Below the pieces are notes generated by a model, which saw nothing but the letters and a program-made list of their open reading frames with translations, ran no database searches and was not told the DNA's origin. Source: Zunongwangia atlantica 22II14-10F7 (GTDB lineage: Bacteria > Bacteroidota > Bacteroidia > Flavobacteriales > Flavobacteriaceae). Taken from it: 64,000 nucleotides of DNA. This document shows, in pieces, positions 44,031 to 52,185 of the stretch. Location of the stretch: contig NZ_ARYN01000020.1 of NCBI RefSeq assembly GCF_002094855.1, forward strand, positions 1 to 64,000, written 5' to 3'. A program made the translations under genes and the position numbers. Position 1 is the stretch's first letter. Every line of letters starts with the position of its first letter.

Positions 44031-47000
44031 ATGATTAATAAAATCATCGCTTTTTCCATTCGGAACAAGCTTATCGTTGGACTATTGGTACTTACCCTAA
44101 TAGGAGTAGGTCTGTATTCAATGTCCACCATTAATTTGGGTGCACAGCCCGACATTACCAATAATCAGGTACAGGTTATCACCCAGTCGCCCAACCTGGC
44201 CACTGAAGACATCGAGCAATTTGTAACCTATCCCGTAGAGTTGGCGATGGCCAATCTGCCGGGCGTTAGCGAAATTCGATCCGTTTCTCGTTTTGGGCTT
44301 TCGGTGGTGACCATTGTTTTCAAAGAAGATATGGGCACGTACCTGCCCCGTCAATTGGTTGCGGAAAAACTCAATGAGGTCAAGTCCGAGATCCCCGAAC
44401 AGTTCGGCAGTCCCGGAATGGGACCTATTACTACCGGATTGGGGGAAATCTATCAATACACCTTGAAAGCTGAGGAAGGCTACGAGGACAAATATTCCCC
44501 TACCGAACTGCGAACCATACAGGACTGGATCGTAAAACGCCAATTGGCCCTAACGGAAGGTGTTGTGGAAGTCAATGCCTTTGGAGGAAAGATCAAGCAA
44601 TATGAGATCGCTATCGATCCCGCCAAGCTGAACGCAATGGATGTGACAATGACGGAAGTCTTCGATGCCCTACAAGAAAACAATGTAAATACAGGTGGTG
44701 CCTATATTGAAAAAAACAAGATGGCCAATTTTATCCGTGGTGAAGGCCTGGCTCGTTCGTTGGACGATATTAGGCAGATTGTAATCAGAAACGAAAATGG
44801 CCTGCCCATTTTGGTAAAAGACGTGGCCGAAAATGTGCATTTTGGAAATCAGGTGCGCTACGGAGCCTTTACCCAAGATGGTCACGAAGCTGTGGGAGGT
44901 ATGGTGCTGATGCTACGGGGCGACAACCCTAATTCGGTAGTCAATACGGTAAGAGACCGAATACAAGAAGTGCAGAAATCGCTACCGGAAGGACTTAAGA
45001 TCGTTCCTTTTTTAGATCGAAGTGAGCTTATAGGAAGGACTACGGCCACTATCGAGAAAAACCTGATTGAAGGGGCACTTATCGTCATTTTTGTATTGAT
45101 GTTGCTCCTCGGTAGTTTCCGTGGAGGCTTGGTTACCGCTTCATTAATTCCGCTTTCCCTGCTGTTTGCCTTTATTTTGATGAAAGCTTTTGGGGTCTGG
45201 GCCAACCTGATGTCCCTCGGGGCAATCGACTTCGGGATTATCGTTGACGGGGCCGTTATTATTGTCGAAGGAACGGTTCACGAAATCGAAAAACGCATCA
45301 AGGCCGGTAAACAAAATTTCGACCAGCCACAAATGGACGAAGTAGTCTATGATGCGAGTAGTACGGTAATGAATTCGGCCTTCTTTGGACAGATCATCAT
45401 CCTGATCGTATTTACCCCTATTTTATTCTTGACAGGGATTGAAGGAAAAATGTTCCGCCCGATGGCTTTTACCTTCGGATTTGCCGTACTCGGTGCCATT
45501 ATCCTTTGCCTAACCTATGTGCCGATGATTACTTCGCTTACAATGAAACCGGTTACAAAAAAGAAGAACTGGTTCCATAAAGTAGAGGATAAAATTTCTG
45601 GTTTCAGCAATGGAATGATGAACCGAATAAATAATGGCTATCAGCCGGTGATCTTAAAATCTTTGAACCATCGTATTATCGTATTGGTGATAGCGGTATT
45701 ATTACTTGTGGGTGCCGGATTTACTTTCAGTAAAATGGGTGGAGAGTTTATCCCTAGTATTGATGAAGGCGATATTGCGATGCAAGCCTTGTTAAGGCCG
45801 GGAAGTTCCCTAAGCGAATCCATTGAAACCTCCAAAAAAATCGAGAATATCGTCCTTGATAATTTTCCAGAAGTGGAAACAATGGTTGCACGAATTGGTG
45901 TAGCCGATATCCCGACTGACCCGATGCCGATGGATATTGCCGACACCTATATTATCCTGGACAAGAACAAGGATAATTGGACTTCCGCAGAGACAAAAGA
46001 GGAATTAATTGAAAAAATTAAGGAAAAATTATCAGTCGTACCTGGTGTCAACTTCGTTTTTAGTCAGCCCGTGGAACTGCGATTTAACGAACTGCTTACC
46101 GGCGTTCGAGAAGACGTGGCCATCAAACTGTATGGTGAAGATCTGGATTTGCTTTCCGAAAAGGCCGCAAAAATGGCTCAAATCATTAAAACGGTTCCCG
46201 GTGCAGGAGATGTGAACCTGGAGGCCACCTCGGGATTACCACAAATGACCGTTCGGTTTAACCGAAGAAAGGTTGCACAATATGGTCTGAACATTCAAAA
46301 ACTTAACCAGTACGTAAGTACCGCTTTTGCGGGAGGTACCGCAGGCGTAATTTTTGAAGGCGAAAAACGTTTTGATATGGTGGTGCGATTGGATGAAGAA
46401 CACCGCCAGGATATTGATAACCTGAGAAACCTGTTGATCGATTTGCCAGGCGGAAATCAGATTCCCATTAAGGAAGTGGCCGATATCAGTTATCAGCCAG
46501 GGCCGATGCAAATCTCCCGGGACAATACTTCCCGAAGAATATATGTAGGGGTAAACGTGCGGGGTCGCGATGTGGAATCAATGGTAAATGATATCCAGAC
46601 CAAAATGGACGCACAATTAGACCTGCCGCCAGGCTACCATATTGAATATGGAGGTGCTTTTGAAAACCTGCAACGCGCTAAAGATCGTTTAACAATTGTA
46701 GTTCCCATTGCGCTGGCCCTCATATTTATGTTACTGTACTTCGCCTTGGGCTCTTTCTCCCAATCTATAATGATTTATATGGCTGTACCTTTAGCTGCGA
46801 TAGGTGGCATTTTCGCCTTGGCCGTCCGTGGGATGCCCTTTAGTATCTCGGCAGGAGTTGGATTTATTGTCCTTTTCGGCGTTGCGGTATTAAACGGACT
46901 GGTACTTATCAGTAGGTTGAATTCATTAAAAGAAGAAGGGGTTATGGATATACAGGAACGTATTTTAATAGGGACACAGGAACGGATCCGTCCCATTTTA

Positions 47001-48494
47001 TTGACGGCTTTGGCCGCGATAATGGGCTTTTTTCCGATGGCACTTTCCCACGGAGCGGGTGCTTCGGTACAGCGACCTTTGGCCACGGTGGTTATTGGCG
47101 GATTGATAACCGCAACCTTGCTTACGCTGATCGTTGTTCCCATTTTGTACAGTTTTGTGGAGAAAACCGGGAAAAACAATAACGGAAAATCAGGCAAAGT
47201 TGCCATAAACCCTGCATTGATTACCGTTTTATTGGGTCTTGGATCATTCGCCATCCCGGCAAGTGCAACTGCACAAACACAGGATAACCTCCAACAAAAT
47301 ACACCCCGGCAGGACATCCTGAAAGTCGAAAAAGGCTTTACCCCAATTTCTTTAAAGGATGCAGTAGAAAAAGCGCAAGCCAACTATCCCAAATTGAAGG
47401 CGGCACAACTGAAAATCGAAAACCAGGAAGTCCTTAAAAAAACCGTTTGGGATTTGGGAACGACCCAAATTTTTACCGGTGGCGAAGAGTTGCCGGATAG
47501 TCGCAATGGCGATGAAGGTATTTACACTACCATTGGGGTGCAGCAGCAAAATATCGATGTGTTCAGTATCGGTGCCAAAAATAAGCTGCAAAATGAGAAA
47601 ATTGCGCTAAGTGAAACGGCACTCGATCTTACCTCCCTTCAAGTGGAACGGGAAGTGAGCAAGGCCTGGGGCGATGCCTACACCTCTAAACGCAAGTACC
47701 AATTGTATATGGAACTCGATTCCATTTTTAGCGATTTTGAACGGGCGGCACGGTTGCGTTATGAGACAGAGGCCTCCTCGAAGCTGGAATATTTGGCGGC
47801 CACCAATCAGGCCCGGCAGGTAAGCCTTCAGAAAATGCAAGTCTATCGGGATTATTTGGGCAATCTGCAAAAACTGAACCTTTGGTTGGTAAGCGATACG
47901 CCTTACACCGTTGCTGATGCAGGTGTAGATGAAATGGACACGCCTATATTGCAGCGCAAAGATTCGATTACGAGCCATCCAATGCTGCAATACTATGAGC
48001 GGCAGATCGAGGTTTCCGATGCCGAGCATAATCTCAGTACCAAAGCGTTTTTCCCAAAGTTCAACGCACAATATGGGCGGCAGAAAATTGCGGGACAGGA
48101 CGGATTTTTCAATTTTCAGGTCGGGATTTCCATTCCGCTCTTTTTCGGGCCGGAATTGGGACAGTCTCAGTCGGCCAAAATACAGACCCAGATTGCGGAG
48201 CAAAATTTCAGGGAAAAACAGCTTCAGGTCAATTCAAAATATCAAGACCTGCAACAGGACTATCTAAAATGGCTGGAATCTTGGCAGTACTATGAACAGG
48301 AAGCACTTCCGCTTGCCAAAGAGCAACGGGACGGGGCGGTTTTTGCCTATAAAGAGGGGGGTATTGATTATACCACATTTCTGCAAACCGTACGCGACGC
48401 CATCGGCATACAGAACAAGTCCTGGGACGCACTTAACAATTATCTGAGATCAAAATACGAACTGGAATTTTTCCTCAATTCCGCAAAACAATAA
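44031..48494 (+). CDS. czcA: CzcA-type heavy-metal RND pump fused to a TolC-like outer-membrane factor
   Basis: The 1487-residue protein contains a full HME-RND transporter (residues 1 to ~1045) with twelve membrane helices and two large periplasmic loops. The helix-4 motif is DFGIIVDGAVIIVEG, the DFG-VDGA form of divalent-cation (Zn/Co/Cd) pumps, unlike the AxGxxVDAA form of Cu/Ag pumps. After a linker comes a signal-peptide-like stretch (ITVLLGLGSFAIPASATAQ, ~1062-1082) and an outer-membrane efflux domain of long coiled coils (to 1487). The adaptor gene follows after 11 bp. Fusions of this kind are known in Bacteroidota. GC content is visibly above the backbone. Confidence 0.93.
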   Translation: MINKIIAFSIRNKLIVGLLVLTLIGVGLYSMSTINLGAQPDITNNQVQVITQSPNLATEDIEQFVTYPVELAMANLPGVSEIRSVSRFGLSVVTIVFKEDMGTYLPRQLVAEKLNEVKSEIPEQFGSPGMGPITTGLGEIYQYTLKAEEGYEDKYSPTELRTIQDWIVKRQLALTEGVVEVNAFGGKIKQYEIAIDPAKLNAMDVTMTEVFDALQENNVNTGGAYIEKNKMANFIRGEGLARSLDDIRQIVIRNENGLPILVKDVAENVHFGNQVRYGAFTQDGHEAVGGMVLMLRGDNPNSVVNTVRDRIQEVQKSLPEGLKIVPFLDRSELIGRTTATIEKNLIEGALIVIFVLMLLLGSFRGGLVTASLIPLSLLFAFILMKAFGVWANLMSLGAIDFGIIVDGAVIIVEGTVHEIEKRIKAGKQNFDQPQMDEVVYDASSTVMNSAFFGQIIILIVFTPILFLTGIEGKMFRPMAFTFGFAVLGAIILCLTYVPMITSLTMKPVTKKKNWFHKVEDKISGFSNGMMNRINNGYQPVILKSLNHRIIVLVIAVLLLVGAGFTFSKMGGEFIPSIDEGDIAMQALLRPGSSLSESIETSKKIENIVLDNFPEVETMVARIGVADIPTDPMPMDIADTYIILDKNKDNWTSAETKEELIEKIKEKLSVVPGVNFVFSQPVELRFNELLTGVREDVAIKLYGEDLDLLSEKAAKMAQIIKTVPGAGDVNLEATSGLPQMTVRFNRRKVAQYGLNIQKLNQYVSTAFAGGTAGVIFEGEKRFDMVVRLDEEHRQDIDNLRNLLIDLPGGNQIPIKEVADISYQPGPMQISRDNTSRRIYVGVNVRGRDVESMVNDIQTKMDAQLDLPPGYHIEYGGAFENLQRAKDRLTIVVPIALALIFMLLYFALGSFSQSIMIYMAVPLAAIGGIFALAVRGMPFSISAGVGFIVLFGVAVLNGLVLISRLNSLKEEGVMDIQERILIGTQERIRPILLTALAAIMGFFPMALSHGAGASVQRPLATVVIGGLITATLLTLIVVPILYSFVEKTGKNNNGKSGKVAINPALITVLLGLGSFAIPASATAQTQDNLQQNTPRQDILKVEKGFTPISLKDAVEKAQANYPKLKAAQLKIENQEVLKKTVWDLGTTQIFTGGEELPDSRNGDEGIYTTIGVQQQNIDVFSIGAKNKLQNEKIALSETALDLTSLQVEREVSKAWGDAYTSKRKYQLYMELDSIFSDFERAARLRYETEASSKLEYLAATNQARQVSLQKMQVYRDYLGNLQKLNLWLVSDTPYTVADAGVDEMDTPILQRKDSITSHPMLQYYERQIEVSDAEHNLSTKAFFPKFNAQYGRQKIAGQDGFFNFQVGISIPLFFGPELGQSQSAKIQTQIAEQNFREKQLQVNSKYQDLQQDYLKWLESWQYYEQEALPLAKEQRDGAVFAYKEGGIDYTTFLQTVRDAIGIQNKSWDALNNYLRSKYELEFFLNSAKQ

Positions 48495-48505
48495 ATATTA
48501 AAGCT

Positions 48506-49738
48506 ATGAATTTCTATATAAAACCGATTTTTTACGCAGCCTTGGTCATATTCAGTTTAAGTTCCTGTAAAGAGGAAAAAACTGCTGAAAGCGGGCACGA
48601 AGAGCATAATGAAACAGCTTCTGCCGAAAATGGTGGCGAGCATCAAGAAGGAAACGCGGGCCTAGGGAGCAAAAAACTGCACCTATCGCAACAAAAGTTT
48701 GAGGCGATGGAATTGAAAGTAGATAGTCTGCCCACTAAAAGCTTAACCGGACTGGTGGAAGCCAACGGGCAGTTGGAAGTACCGCCTCAAAATGAGGCGG
48801 CAATTACCGCGATCATTGGCGCAAATGTGACCAGCATAAAGGTCATTGAGGGAGATAAGGTAAGCAAAGGAAGTGTGTTGGGATATTTGAGCCACCCGGA
48901 TCTGGTCAAGTTACAGACCGATTACACGAGCGCCTACAACAGGATGAACTTTTTGGAAAAGGAATATAATCGTCAAAAACGCCTATATGAAGCAGAAGTG
49001 GCTTCCGGCAGGAAATTCCAGGAAACCGAATCGGATTACAATAGTATGAAGGGGATGGTCAACGGACTTGAATCACAACTTCAATTACTTCGTTTAAATC
49101 TGGATCAGTTGCGAAATGGAAAGGTCTATAATCAAGTCCCCGTTGTTAGTCCCATAGACGGCTATGTAGAAAAAGTGAATATCAAAGTCGGGCAGTTTGT
49201 GCAACAACAGACTGAGATGTTCGAGATCGTAAATACCGAACATATTCACGCCGACCTAATGGTTTATGAAAAGGATGTGAGCAAAATAAAGGAAGGACAA
49301 ACGGTGGAATTCAATATAGAATCCCTTCTGGAATCCGATCTGAGCGCAAAAATCTATTCGGTAGGAAAAACATTTGAACAGAACCCCAAAGCGGTACACG
49401 TACACGCAGAGATCGAGAACAGAGAGGGCAACCTCTTTCCAGGGATGTACCTTACGGCAAAAATAGCCACTTCTAAAAACAAGGTAACCGCGCTCCCCGA
49501 AGAGGCTGTGATTACCGAGGATGGCGAGCCTTATATTTTTACAGCTAAAAATGTAACCGAAAATGACGAAGAAGAATGGGCGTTGAGCCCCTTAAAAGTC
49601 GTAACTGGTCAGGCAGATGACGGCTGGATAGAAATAAAGTTGCTACAGCCACTGGGAAAAGGGCAAATGGTAGTGTGGAACAAGGCCTATTACCTGATCT
49701 CAGAAATGAAAAAAGGAGAAACAGAACACGGACACTAA
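48506..49738 (+). CDS. czcB: RND efflux periplasmic adaptor (membrane fusion protein)
   Basis: The 410-residue lipoprotein (AALVIFSLSSC) has a His/Glu-rich N-terminal region (HEEHNETASAENGGEHQEG) likely to bind metal. It is followed by the lipoyl-like/hairpin/beta-barrel order of adaptors: VEANGQLEVPPQNEAAITAIIGA, a coiled-coil hairpin (TDYTSAYNRMNFLEKEYNRQKRLYEAEVASGRKF), VVSPIDGYVEKVNIKVGQFVQ and a C-terminal membrane-proximal domain. It links the inner-membrane pump to the outer-membrane factor fused to that pump. Confidence 0.93.
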   Translation: MNFYIKPIFYAALVIFSLSSCKEEKTAESGHEEHNETASAENGGEHQEGNAGLGSKKLHLSQQKFEAMELKVDSLPTKSLTGLVEANGQLEVPPQNEAAITAIIGANVTSIKVIEGDKVSKGSVLGYLSHPDLVKLQTDYTSAYNRMNFLEKEYNRQKRLYEAEVASGRKFQETESDYNSMKGMVNGLESQLQLLRLNLDQLRNGKVYNQVPVVSPIDGYVEKVNIKVGQFVQQQTEMFEIVNTEHIHADLMVYEKDVSKIKEGQTVEFNIESLLESDLSAKIYSVGKTFEQNPKAVHVHAEIENREGNLFPGMYLTAKIATSKNKVTALPEEAVITEDGEPYIFTAKNVTENDEEEWALSPLKVVTGQADDGWIEIKLLQPLGKGQMVVWNKAYYLISEMKKGETEHGH

Positions 49739-49835
49739 AATTTTATGAGTCTGACCTGTAAAATACTGTTTAACAATTAGTTAGTTAATATTTTAGCAAG
49801 CCCTGTTTTCTTAAAAGAAAATAAATTTAGAAAAA

Positions 49836-50174
49836 ATGAAAGAGATAACAGCATTTATAAAACCCAATAGGGTACAGAAAACCATTAAGGCACTGAGCGA
49901 TGCCGGATTTAAAAGTATGACGGTCTCACAAGGTGAGGGTACAGGGGCTTTTAAGGCAAAAGGGACCTCCCCGTCTCTCAATTTTTACGTTACAGATAGT
50001 CCGGTGATCAAACTGGAACTGGTGTGTCAAAACGAAGAAGCGAAAAATACCATTGATATTATTATTGAAAATGGAAAAACACCTACCCCCGGTGATGGAA
50101 TCATCTACATTTCCAATGTAGATGATGCTTTCCAGATCAAGACCGGAAAATCTATAAAGCAAGCCTGGAAGTAA
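49836..50174 (+). CDS. PII-like signalling protein linked to metal efflux
   Basis: The 112-residue protein has the PII fold pattern: MKEITAFIKPNRVQKTIKALSDAG at the start, SQGEGTGAFKAKG at the T-loop entry and GKTPTPGDGIIYISNVDDAFQIKTGK at the end. The T-loop Tyr used for uridylylation in GlnB is absent (the loop is short). Genes for an atypical PII group are known beside CusA/CzcA-type pumps, and this gene sits between the adaptor and a Fur-family regulator with 11 bp to the latter. A metal- or nucleotide-sensing role is inference. Confidence 0.85.
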   Translation: MKEITAFIKPNRVQKTIKALSDAGFKSMTVSQGEGTGAFKAKGTSPSLNFYVTDSPVIKLELVCQNEEAKNTIDIIIENGKTPTPGDGIIYISNVDDAFQIKTGKSIKQAWK

Positions 50175-50185
50175 AATACTGAAAT

Positions 50186-50602
50186 ATGAGTGAAATCGAA
50201 ACGCTTTTGATCAAGCATAATGTGCGGCCTACGGCGATACGCATCCTGATTTATAAGTTTATGGCCAAAAAAGAAAGGGCCATTGCCTTGACCGAAATAG
50301 AGCAAGCCTTTGTGAAATCGGATAGAGCTACGCTATCCAGAACCATAAAAACGTTCGAGACCAATGGAATTGTTCATCAAATAGATGATGGTACCGGTAT
50401 ACCCAAATATGCTCTTTGTGAAACCGGATGCAATTGTGAGCTAGATCAGGATTTGCACATTCATTTCCATTGTACCAACTGTGATGAGACGGTTTGCTTG
50501 ACCGATCATAAGATACCACATATCAACTTGCCGGAGGGTTATATGGCCGAAAATGTCAACTTGGTCGTTAAAGGTATATGTGAAAAATGTAGTGGAGAAT
50601 AA
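50186..50602 (+). CDS. Fur-family metal-dependent repressor
   Basis: The 138-residue protein has an N-terminal winged helix (LIKHNVRPTAIRILIYKFMAKKERAIALTEIEQAF, then DRATLSRTIKTFETNGIV) and a C-terminal metal domain with LHIHFHCTNCDETVCLTDHKIP and a final CEKC, giving the paired CxxC structural zinc site. It is most similar in layout to Fur/Zur members without a long N-terminus. Its position within the cluster makes it the probable regulator of the pump genes. Confidence 0.92.
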   Translation: MSEIETLLIKHNVRPTAIRILIYKFMAKKERAIALTEIEQAFVKSDRATLSRTIKTFETNGIVHQIDDGTGIPKYALCETGCNCELDQDLHIHFHCTNCDETVCLTDHKIPHINLPEGYMAENVNLVVKGICEKCSGE

Positions 50603-50700
50603 ATTTAGTCACATTGCCAAAGCTGATTTTTTTTAATAACAAAAAAAATAAAAACTTAAATCTAAGGAAAAATTAAAAATAAGATGAGGCTAAAAAGTAA

Positions 50701-51276
50701 ATGAAAACTTTAAAAAATATCATTATGGACTTAGAAATTATTTCAAAAACAACACTCTTTTGTGAGATGGGAGTATTAGTTCTTTTAAGCTGGTCAATAG
50801 GTTTTCCAAAAAAAAAGATCTGGCCTCCTAAATCCTGGAAAACTTTTAATTTTTGGATCACGTGGTTAGTAATAATAACAATTTTTATAGGTCTATTCTT
50901 AATTGCAATTGAAGATTTTAACTCTTGGATATTGAATAATAAAGTACGCTATTATTTGGGATTGCCACATTTTATTTTAGGAACTAGCATAACCTGTTGG
51001 GCCATTGCTTTAATGGGAGCACGTAATACATTAGGAATAGAAAATAAATTTATAATCATAGGTCCTTACAGGTGTAGTCTAAATCTCCAATATATCGGTG
51101 ATATTCTCATTCTTATAGGATCTACACTATTTACTAATTCCTCAATGCTTTTTGTTCCTTCAATTTTGGCTTGTATAGGTTTCCTATTTATGCCTTTTCC
51201 AGAAGAAGATTGGCTAAAAGAGAGATATGGAGTAGAATATATTGAATACTATAATCATATAACTCGATTTATTTAA
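50701..51276 (+). CDS. Isoprenylcysteine methyltransferase-like membrane protein
   Basis: The 191-residue protein has about four to five hydrophobic helices and the C-terminal signature region of ICMT/PEMT-like enzymes (GARNTLGIENKFIIIGPYRCSLNLQYIGDI and FPFEEDW-like PFPEEDWLKERYGVEYIEYYN). Such proteins methylate small or lipid-attached substrates using SAM. It lacks metal-binding motifs. It is clearly more AT-rich than its neighbours, suggesting separate acquisition, yet the CDF gene starts only 2 bp after it. Confidence 0.75.
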   Translation: MKTLKNIIMDLEIISKTTLFCEMGVLVLLSWSIGFPKKKIWPPKSWKTFNFWITWLVIITIFIGLFLIAIEDFNSWILNNKVRYYLGLPHFILGTSITCWAIALMGARNTLGIENKFIIIGPYRCSLNLQYIGDILILIGSTLFTNSSMLFVPSILACIGFLFMPFPEEDWLKERYGVEYIEYYNHITRFI

Positions 51277-51278
51277 TT

Positions 51279-52175
51279 ATGGCACACCATCATTCACACG
51301 GTTCACAGAACTACGGAAAAGCCTTTGGGATAGGCATAGCCTTAAACACTATTTATGTAGCAGTCGAACTCTACTACGGATTTGTGGCAAATTCTTCCGC
51401 GCTCTTGGCGGATGCGGGCCACAACGCGAGCGATGTTTTCAGCCTTATACTGGCGTGGGCGGCTATTAAAATAGCCACAAAAAGGCCTTCAAAACGATAT
51501 ACCTATGGCTTACGAAAAACGACCATTCTAGCCTCGATGATCAATGGCGTCATCATTATTGCCGCGGCCGGATTGATTGCGTGGGACGCCATCCAAAAAT
51601 TTCAGGATCCGGCAGGAATTTCCGGCAATCTCGTAATGATTGTTGCGGCCATTGGCCTAGTAGTAAACACCGGTACCGCTTTCCTATTTTGGAAAGGTTC
51701 AAAAGGCGATCTGAACATTCGCGGGGCATTTTTACATATGGCTGCCGATGCCGGGGTAACCTTAGGAGTGCTGCTTGGCGGTCTGGCCATTAAATACACG
51801 GGCTTAACGTGGATAGACCCTGCGCTTAGCTTGGTCATTGTACTGGTCATTTTATACAGTGCCTGGGGACTTCTTAGGGATTCCGTAAAAATAGCCATCG
51901 ATGCAGTTCCCAAAAACATCGACATTGATGAAGTGGAAAAGTTCTTAATGGATATAGAAGGGGTCGAAGAAGTACACGATCTGCATATCTGGGCTATGAG
52001 TACAACGGAAACGGCACTTTCTACCCATCTGGTCGTTCCCGATGGGCACGAGGATCAGTTTATCTATGATATCCGGGAACAATTGCACGAAAAATATGAA
52101 ATAACACATACCACCCTGCAAATCGAAAAAGAATTTGGGGACAAAGAATATAAACCCTATCAAGGTCTGGAATAA
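51279..52175 (+). CDS. czcD: CDF zinc/divalent-metal exporter
   Basis: The 298-residue protein starts with a His-rich segment (MAHHHSHGSQ) and has six spans with metal sites ALLADAGHNASDVFSL (helix 2, His and Asp) and AFLHMAADAGVTLGV (helix 5, His and Asp). The C-terminal cytoplasmic domain (VHDLHIWAMSTTETALSTHLVV) is the usual CDF cap. The HxxxD pairs match Zn/Cd/Co exporters of the CzcD/ZitB type. The ATPase gene follows after 10 bp. Confidence 0.93.
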   Translation: MAHHHSHGSQNYGKAFGIGIALNTIYVAVELYYGFVANSSALLADAGHNASDVFSLILAWAAIKIATKRPSKRYTYGLRKTTILASMINGVIIIAAAGLIAWDAIQKFQDPAGISGNLVMIVAAIGLVVNTGTAFLFWKGSKGDLNIRGAFLHMAADAGVTLGVLLGGLAIKYTGLTWIDPALSLVIVLVILYSAWGLLRDSVKIAIDAVPKNIDIDEVEKFLMDIEGVEEVHDLHIWAMSTTETALSTHLVVPDGHEDQFIYDIREQLHEKYEITHTTLQIEKEFGDKEYKPYQGLE

Positions 52176-52185
52176 TAAAATCAAG

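Noticed and set aside
46775-47383. 202-codon minus-strand frame opposite the CzcA-type gene
   Set aside because: It is an antisense shadow created by the higher GC content and codon pattern of the real gene; no signal of its own.
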